Assembly (NCBI GenBank): GCA_016793585.1
Contig: JAEUJR010000468.1
Location: 1 to 32,395 of the forward strand
Source of the DNA: Archangium sp.
GTDB lineage: Bacteria > Myxococcota > Myxococcia > Myxococcales > Myxococcaceae
Reading direction: 5' to 3'
DNA length: 32,395 nucleotides
The notes under the pieces were generated by a model, which ran no database searches, was not told where the DNA came from, and saw nothing but the letters and a program-made list of their open reading frames with translations. A program made the position numbers and the translations under genes. How positions within the stretch are numbered: position 1 is the first letter of the stretch; every line of letters begins with the position of its first letter. Shown one piece after another: positions 27,366 to 32,395 of this stretch.

Positions 27366-30300
27366 TCAGTAGTAATAGACGCGCGTGTAGAAGAACGTCA
27401 CCTGGTTGCTCGGGCACCAGTTTGCAGTTCCACACGGACTGCCAGGGTAGGGGCCGCCGAAGCACTGGAAGCGCGAGGTGCACGAGGTGCCGTTCCACGC
27501 GGGTGTGCCGGGTGCAGGGTTGACTGGCCCATTGAGGCCGCCCAGCTCACAGCGGTCGTAGATTGCTCCGGCCGGTGGAGTCGCCGAGCTCGTGCCCGTC
27601 GACAACCCTCCCGGGCACAGGTCAGGTTGTCCCGGCCCCGCGACGTTGTTGCCGTCGACGAAGCACACGGTGCACGCGCTCGACGATGCGCAGCTTCCGC
27701 ACGCGCAGGTGCGAATCATGCTGCCCTGCACGCCGCAGCCGTTGCCGAACACCGTGCCGCCCGTGCACACCGTGCTCGACGACGAGCCGGGGAAGACGGT
27801 GCCGCTGCCCGGGTTGCAGTCTCCATTGTTGGTGACGTACCCACCCGGCTGCGAGCACGCGACGACGCTCGAGCCGGGGTCGCCGTAGCCGTCGTTGTCG
27901 GCGTCGGCGTAGTACGTCGTGCCTGGCGCGACGCTGCAGGTGTTGAACGCGGTTCCTCCGGTGAACATGCCGTTGTTGCAGGTGAGCACGACGCTCCGGC
28001 TGCATGAGCCGCCGCACGCCACCGACGTCGCGGGGAAGCCCGCCCACGTTCCGCCGTGGACCACCGTCGAGCCGTCTGGTGCGGTGCACGAACCGACACA
28101 GGCTCCGCCCTGGCAGGTGTTGGAGCCGCCGCAGTTCGTTCCGTTCATCGCGACGACGTCGGCCGGGCAAGTCGCACTGCTGCCCGTGCACGTCTCAGCG
28201 GGGTTGCACGTCGCGCTGGAGCCCGCGGCGCGACACACGAAGCCCGAGGCCTGCAGGCGGTTGACGCACGACCCGAGGCCGCTGCAGGTGTCGGGCAGGT
28301 CGCAGCCCGTCGCGTTCGCAGACCCGCAAGGCGTCGCGCTCGACGCGAAGGCGTTCGCTGGACACGTCGTCGCCACGCCGTCACACACCTCTGCCGGGTC
28401 ACACGTCGCGTCGGCGCCAGCCGCCCGGCAGGTGGTGTTGAGCGGCTTCACGCGCGCGACGCAGGTGCCAGCGCCGTCACAGCTGTCGGCCGCGTCACAC
28501 TCGGTGGCGTTGGCGGAACCGCAGGCCGTGAGGTTCGGTGCGAAGGCGTTCGTGGGGCACGTCGTCGACACGCCGTTGCAGACCTCGGCGGGGTCGCAGG
28601 TGGCGTTGGCGCCCGCCGCGCGGCAGGTGGTGTTGAGCGGCTTCACGCGCGCGACGCAGGCGCCGGCGCCGTCGCAGGTGTCGGGGGCGTCGCACTCGGT
28701 GGCATTCGCCGAGCCGCAGGCCGTCGCCGCCGACGCGAACGTGTTCGCCGGGCAGGCAGTCGAGACTCCGTCACAGACCTCGGCAGGGTCGCAGGTCGCG
28801 TTGGCGCCAGCCGCACGGCAGGTGGTGTTGACGACCTTCACGCGCGCGACACACGCGCCTGCGCCGTCACAGGTGTCGGGCGCGTCGCAGCCCGTCGCGT
28901 TGGCCGAGCCACAGGGCGTGTTCGCCACCGCGGGCGTCGGCGCCGGGCAGGTGAGGCTGGTTCCGTTGCAGGTGACGGCCGGGTCGCAGGTCGCGTCGGC
29001 GCCCGCAGGCCGACAGACGGCGGTGTTGGGCTTCGGGCCCATGCCGACGCAGCGGGGCACGCCAGTGGTGCAGTCGATTTGTCCCAGCTCGCACGCGTTG
29101 CCCGTGTTGCACGAGACGCCAGCGACACAGGCGCCACAGCCGCCGTCGCCATCGCAGAACTGGCTGGTGCCGCAGCTCGTGCCGGCAGGTGCCGGGGTGG
29201 CGCTGCACGTGGGAACGCCTGAGCCGCACGCGAGGGCACCGACCCGGCACACGCCGGCGTCACAGCTCGAGCCGGCCGCGCAGTCGACACAGCCGGCATC
29301 GGGAGCGCAGACGCGACCGACGCCACACGAGGTGCCCGCATCTCGCGCGGTCGTCTGAACGCAGGTGGGCGTCGCGCCAGCGCACGAGAGCTGACCGTCG
29401 AAGCAGGCCGCCGCCGGGGTGCAGCTCGCGCCGGCCGTGCACGCCGCGCAGCCTCCGTCGCCGTCACACACACCGCCCATGCAGGCGTCACCCGATGGCG
29501 CCGGCCCGACGACGCGGCACTCCTCGAAGCCGCGGTCGCACGCGATGGCGCCCTGCAGGCACGCGCCCGCATCACACGCCCCGCCCGGCGCACAGGCCAC
29601 ACAGCCCGCGTCGGGAGCGCAGACCAGCCCCGTGCCGCAGCTGGTGCCGGGCGTCGCGGCGCCCGTGGTGACGCACGTCGCGGCTCCGGTTGAGCAGGTC
29701 GTCGTGCCCGTCAGACAGGCTCCTGGCGAGCACGAGTCACCTGCGTCACAGCGCTCGCACGAGCCGGTGCTCGTACAGACCTGCCCCGGGCCACAGCTCG
29801 TGCCCGGCGGCGCGTTGCCCGTGACACCGCAACCTCCATCGGGGCACTCGCGCCCGCCCGTGCGACACGCTTGTGCCGGCGTGCAGGTGGAGCCGGCCAT
29901 GCAGCCCGCGACGCAGGCGCCGCGCACGCAGCTCGAGCCCGAGGGGCAGGTCACGCCGACACAGAGCGGGTCGAGGCAGACGCCGTTGATGCAGTACGCG
30001 TCTGCCGGGCACGGCACCGCGCCGCACGCCTTGGGGAAACACTGGCCGAGGTAGCAGGTCTGGCCCATCGGGCACATGACGTCGACGCAGAGCCGGTCGG
30101 CACACGCTGCCGAGCGGCACACCTGGTCGTCGCTGCAGTCGGTGCTCGTGCAGTCGCGCGGGTAGCAGCGGCCGCCCGCGCACGCCTCGGTCGCCTGACA
30201 GCTCGTCTCGCACGCACCGCAGTGGGCGTTGTCGAAGCGCAGGTTCACGCAGTCGGCGCTGCACGCGGTGAAGCCATCGGCGCACGAGAGCGGCGCGCCC

Positions 30301-30386
30301 GCGTCGACGGCCTGGCGAATGATGGGCTCGAAGCAGCCGGTGGCGGCGACGGCGGTCGACAGCAGAACGAGACGCAGGGTCTTCAT
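27366..30386 (-). CDS. Long Cys-rich lipoprotein with disintegrin-like repeats
   Basis: This encodes 1006 residues. The lipoprotein signal ends AVAATGC (Cys18). Residues about 34-180 have NCGxCG-like and C-x4/5-C motifs. About 180-450 hold repeats around GTSCGxGxVC and CxDGDGGCxxC. About 450-720 hold four tandem 65-residue repeats with the core CRAAGANATCDPAEVCDG and then CGSANATECDAPDTCDGAG, whose Cys spacing recalls disintegrin domains. Near residue 810 is a DADNDGYGDPG loop followed by a NNGDC segment, as in MopE-type proteins, and the end (FFYTRVYYY) is strikingly Tyr-rich. The ATG overlaps the stop of the OmpA-like gene by 4 bases (ATGA), so translation is coupled. It is probably a rigid, disulfide-bonded surface stalk; the binding partner is unknown. 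Confidence 0.9.
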   Translation of the reverse strand: MKTLRLVLLSTAVAATGCFEPIIRQAVDAGAPLSCADGFTACSADCVNLRFDNAHCGACETSCQATEACAGGRCYPRDCTSTDCSDDQVCRSAACADRLCVDVMCPMGQTCYLGQCFPKACGAVPCPADAYCINGVCLDPLCVGVTCPSGSSCVRGACVAGCMAGSTCTPAQACRTGGRECPDGGCGVTGNAPPGTSCGPGQVCTSTGSCERCDAGDSCSPGACLTGTTTCSTGAATCVTTGAATPGTSCGTGLVCAPDAGCVACAPGGACDAGACLQGAIACDRGFEECRVVGPAPSGDACMGGVCDGDGGCAACTAGASCTPAAACFDGQLSCAGATPTCVQTTARDAGTSCGVGRVCAPDAGCVDCAAGSSCDAGVCRVGALACGSGVPTCSATPAPAGTSCGTSQFCDGDGGCGACVAGVSCNTGNACELGQIDCTTGVPRCVGMGPKPNTAVCRPAGADATCDPAVTCNGTSLTCPAPTPAVANTPCGSANATGCDAPDTCDGAGACVARVKVVNTTCRAAGANATCDPAEVCDGVSTACPANTFASAATACGSANATECDAPDTCDGAGACVARVKPLNTTCRAAGANATCDPAEVCNGVSTTCPTNAFAPNLTACGSANATECDAADSCDGAGTCVARVKPLNTTCRAAGADATCDPAEVCDGVATTCPANAFASSATPCGSANATGCDLPDTCSGLGSCVNRLQASGFVCRAAGSSATCNPAETCTGSSATCPADVVAMNGTNCGGSNTCQGGACVGSCTAPDGSTVVHGGTWAGFPATSVACGGSCSRSVVLTCNNGMFTGGTAFNTCSVAPGTTYYADADNDGYGDPGSSVVACSQPGGYVTNNGDCNPGSGTVFPGSSSSTVCTGGTVFGNGCGVQGSMIRTCACGSCASSSACTVCFVDGNNVAGPGQPDLCPGGLSTGTSSATPPAGAIYDRCELGGLNGPVNPAPGTPAWNGTSCTSRFQCFGGPYPGSPCGTANWCPSNQVTFFYTRVYYY
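28236..29015 (-). repeat. Four 195-base tandem coding repeats
   Basis: The string GGTGGTGTTG recurs at 28431, 28626 and 28821 on the plus strand, exactly 195 bases apart. Diverged units extend the array to about 28236 and 29015. Each unit encodes 65 residues with a fixed Cys pattern. The inner units are close to identical, so they should be able to recombine. Confidence 0.9.
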
Positions 30387-31672
30387 GGCGTGGGCTCCGC
30401 GCTGCAGGAGATGATGACGAACTCGACGCGACGGTTGCGGTCGCGGCCTTCACCGGTGGCGTTGTTGTCGATGGGCAGCGCCGAGCCATAACCCTTCGCC
30501 GTCAGCCGCTTGCCATCGATGCCGTGCGAGACGAGGTACTCGCGCACCGCGGCAGCGCGCCCATCACTGAGGGTGAGGTTCGCCTGCGCGTTGCCGACCG
30601 AGTCGGTGTGGCCCTCGATGCGCACGCACACACCCTCGCGGTCGTGCAGCACCGTCGACACTTCGTCGAGCAAACCGAAGGAGCGCGGCAGAATGCTCGT
30701 CTTGCCGAAGGCGAAGAAGATTTTCTGGTCGAGCTCGAGGCGCTGCGAGGTGACCTTCACCGACTTGTAGATGGGGCAGCCTTCGTTGGCGGGCAGGCCC
30801 TTCACCGAGGGGCAGCGGTCGTCGTTGTCGGCGACCAGGTCGCCGTCGCGGTCTGGGCAGCCGCGGGTGGCGGCGGTGCCCTTGAAGCGGCGGCACAGGT
30901 CGTCGGCGTCGAGCACGCCGTCTCCATCGTCGTCGGGGTCGGGGCAGCCGTCTTCGTCCTGAAAGCCGTCGACGTCCTCCTTCTCGAGTTTGCAGGCGTC
31001 GACGGTGTCGAAGATGCCGTCACCATCGGTGTCTGGCCGGCTCACCGTCTCGAGCGGGCAGCCGTCGGCCGTCGAGGCCGCGAGGTCGGGGCAGCGGTCG
31101 AGCGGGTCATTCACGCCGTCTCCATCGCGGTCGACGGGCTGGCGAAGGAGCGGCAGCTCGACGACGAGGCCGAGCACGATGCTCGTCGCGTCTCCGGTCG
31201 GGTAGGGCGCGTCGTTGGTGAGATGGAAGACCTGCTGCACGCCAGCGAAGGGGCCGAGCCAGAGCCCGCGCTGCATCAGCGGAAACTGAAGGCCCACCGC
31301 GCCCTGCAGCGCGAGACGATTGAGCTCACCCGTGCGCGCGTATTGAACGGTCGCGCTGAGCCACGGCATCGCCGACGAACTCCACGCGCCATGCAGTCGT
31401 GCGGCTGGCCCGACCGAGAGCACCGACGCCGGACCACTCAGCGGCGAGGCGGGCTGCCGTGTGGCGTAGAGGTAGTCGAGCGCCAACCCGACATCGAGAA
31501 ACGACGCGACGTCGTAGCCGGCCTGGGCGCCGACGAAGACGCCGGGCCCGAAGTAGTCGCGCGCTGGAGCAGACACCGGCAAGGCACCGGCTGCCTGAGC
31601 CCTGACCGTCAAGTCGGCGCGCGCTTCGACCGCGACCACCAGCACTGCGGCCATCAACCATCGATGTGACAC
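30383..31672 (-). CDS. OmpA-family protein with thrombospondin type 3 repeats
   Basis: This encodes 429 residues from a GTG. After a signal peptide (AAVLVVAVEARA, cut before DLTV), residues about 20-180 look like an outer-membrane beta-barrel. Residues about 180-295 carry four calcium-binding TSP3-type repeats (DRDGDGVNDPLDRCPD, DTDGDGIFDTVDACK, DDDGDGVLDADDLC, DRDGDLVADNDDRCP). The OmpA peptidoglycan-binding domain follows, with IEGHTDSVGNAQANLTLSDG, RAAAVREYL and the closing GRDRNRRVEF. Asp in HTDS and Arg in NRRVEF are the usual diaminopimelate contacts. The stop overlaps the start of the long Cys-rich lipoprotein gene by 4 bases. The protein should tie outer membrane to cell wall; coupling suggests it may also anchor or assist the lipoprotein. 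Confidence 0.93.
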   Translation of the reverse strand: MSHRWLMAAVLVVAVEARADLTVRAQAAGALPVSAPARDYFGPGVFVGAQAGYDVASFLDVGLALDYLYATRQPASPLSGPASVLSVGPAARLHGAWSSSAMPWLSATVQYARTGELNRLALQGAVGLQFPLMQRGLWLGPFAGVQQVFHLTNDAPYPTGDATSIVLGLVVELPLLRQPVDRDGDGVNDPLDRCPDLAASTADGCPLETVSRPDTDGDGIFDTVDACKLEKEDVDGFQDEDGCPDPDDDGDGVLDADDLCRRFKGTAATRGCPDRDGDLVADNDDRCPSVKGLPANEGCPIYKSVKVTSQRLELDQKIFFAFGKTSILPRSFGLLDEVSTVLHDREGVCVRIEGHTDSVGNAQANLTLSDGRAAAVREYLVSHGIDGKRLTAKGYGSALPIDNNATGEGRDRNRRVEFVIISCSAEPTP

Positions 31673-31680
31673 GAGAGACC

Positions 31681-31720
31681 CCCGGCCAGATTCGCCATGG
31701 GATTGTGGCGAACTGCCGGG
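31681..31720 (-). promoter_or_regulatory. Long imperfect hairpin before the OmpA-like gene
   Basis: The outer arms CCCGGC (31681-31686) and GCCGGG (31715-31720), a central AG/CT pair and the inner arms TTCGCCA (31691-31697) and TGGCGAA (31706-31712) give about 15 paired bases with two single-base bulges and an 8-base loop. It lies 8 bases before the GTG start at 31672 and about 68 bases after the stop of the SPFH gene. No T-run follows on the minus strand, so a 5'-leader element or operator is more likely than a simple terminator. Confidence 0.55.
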
Positions 31721-31788
31721 CTTGCTCGCGCCGATTCTCGGGAAAAGAACGACGAGATTGGAATTGTGCCGTGCTGCGCCAAGAGCGC

Positions 31789-32395
31789 CTACGCACCCGC
31801 GCCGTTCGGTTTCACGGCGGTGTGCACGCCATTCTTCGGCGCCACGCTGGTCTTCAGCATCGTCGACACCAGCGCCTGCGCGAGGCCGCCTTCACCTCCG
31901 CCGACCGCGATGTCGGGCACCAGCTTCACCTGGTGCTCGCCGAGTACGCTCGCCAGCTGCACGGCCACGTACGCCTCACTGCCCATGGCCGCGACGCCTT
32001 CACGGTACGCCTCGGCCCGCGCGATGCCCGTCGCCTTCGTCGCGTGCGCTTCGGCATCACCCGCGAGCCTCGTGCCTTCGGCCTGCGCAATCGCCTTGAA
32101 CCGCATCGACTGCGCTTCGGCTTCGGCGGCCAGCTTCACGCGCGCGGCGTCACCACGGGCCGTCTCCTCCATGGCGAGCGCGTTCTTCTGGCTGATGGCG
32201 ACCATCTGCTCGCTGCGCACGACCTCGGCCTGCATGTTCGCCACCGACGTCTCGCGCTCGAGCAGCTGGCGCCGCAGCTGCGCCTCGCGCTGCACCTCGT
32301 ACGTGCGCTGCAGCTCTTCGGCGATCTTCCGGTCGGTCTGCGTCTTCATCAGCTCGGCCGGCGGCTGGATGTCGCCGATGAGCGTGTCGATGCAC
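31789..32395 (-). CDS. SPFH/flotillin-type protein, C-terminal part (start outside window)
   Basis: The last 201 residues are visible and the frame is open to the right edge. The visible part begins with CIDTLIGDIQPPAELM and TDRKIAEELQRTYE, the end of an SPFH (band 7) domain. A long coiled coil with Glu/Ala-rich repeats (LAAEAEAQSMRFKAIAQAEG, GDAEAHATKATGIARAEA) follows, as in flotillins and YqiK-type proteins. The tail (GGGEGGLAQALVSTML) is Gly-rich and then helical. Such proteins oligomerise on the inner membrane and organise membrane domains. The ATG at 32349 is internal and not the start. The gene ends 116 bases before the OmpA-like gene, in the same direction. Confidence 0.9.
   Translation of the reverse strand, partial: CIDTLIGDIQPPAELMKTQTDRKIAEELQRTYEVQREAQLRRQLLERETSVANMQAEVVRSEQMVAISQKNALAMEETARGDAARVKLAAEAEAQSMRFKAIAQAEGTRLAGDAEAHATKATGIARAEAYREGVAAMGSEAYVAVQLASVLGEHQVKLVPDIAVGGGEGGLAQALVSTMLKTSVAPKNGVHTAVKPNGAGA

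Noticed and set aside
28236..29015. Regular repeats resembling a CRISPR array
   Set aside because: The unit is 195 bases, in frame, and encodes Cys-rich protein repeats; there are no short repeats with unique spacers.

Overview
The window looks like chromosome from a myxobacterium (Myxococcota). The sequence is very GC-rich and codes densely. It holds many predicted lipoproteins with long Cys-, Asp- and Gly-rich ectodomains, MopE-type 'CNGxDDDCDG' motifs, an OmpA protein with thrombospondin type 3 repeats, a WGR-domain DNA ligase and a darcynin. I assign this from gene content and style only; no phylogenetic marker is present. I saw no tRNA, rRNA, CRISPR array or insertion sequence.

Left part (1-15260, all + strand). 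A cell-surface block starts with the C-terminal 1049 residues of an RHS-repeat protein. Its tip carries a membrane-like helix and a collagen-like Gly-X-Y tail instead of a recognisable toxin domain. Next come a small Cys-rich lipoprotein, a 1899-residue lipoprotein, an 889-residue Cys-rich lipoprotein and, after a 514-base gap, an 886-residue lipoprotein (MopE motifs, beta-helix, Gly-rich tail). The C-terminal half of the 1899-residue protein has the layout of a Tc-toxin A subunit: long helices on either side of a short hydrophobic hairpin, then a C-terminal beta domain. RHS proteins are the natural partners of TcA subunits (TcB/TcC). The three lipoproteins after the RHS gene share the same six-Cys module. 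My main hypothesis is therefore a lipid-anchored, disulfide-rich Tc/RHS-like apparatus. It rests on architecture read by eye, not on a search.

Middle part (15305-25425, mixed strands). This holds a small lipoprotein, a truncated MarR-type regulator, a LysR regulator divergent from a darcynin gene, and cydAB (cytochrome bd oxidase) behind a 41-base dyad. It continues with a minus-strand pair (uncharacterised helical protein, then WGR-DNA ligase), a plus-strand pair (mini Cys-rich lipoprotein, then a secreted protein with a LytR_C-like end), a DUF4230 protein, and a membrane-anchored protein I do not recognise. Several starts sit 6-7 bases after a TANNNT hexamer, which suggests leaderless transcripts.

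Right part (25405-32395, all - strand). Read in the direction of transcription, it holds an SPFH/flotillin-type protein (cut by the window end), an OmpA/TSP3 outer-membrane protein translationally coupled to a 1006-residue Cys-rich lipoprotein with 195-base tandem repeats, a putative outer-membrane barrel, a zinc-ribbon membrane protein and a DUF1697 protein.
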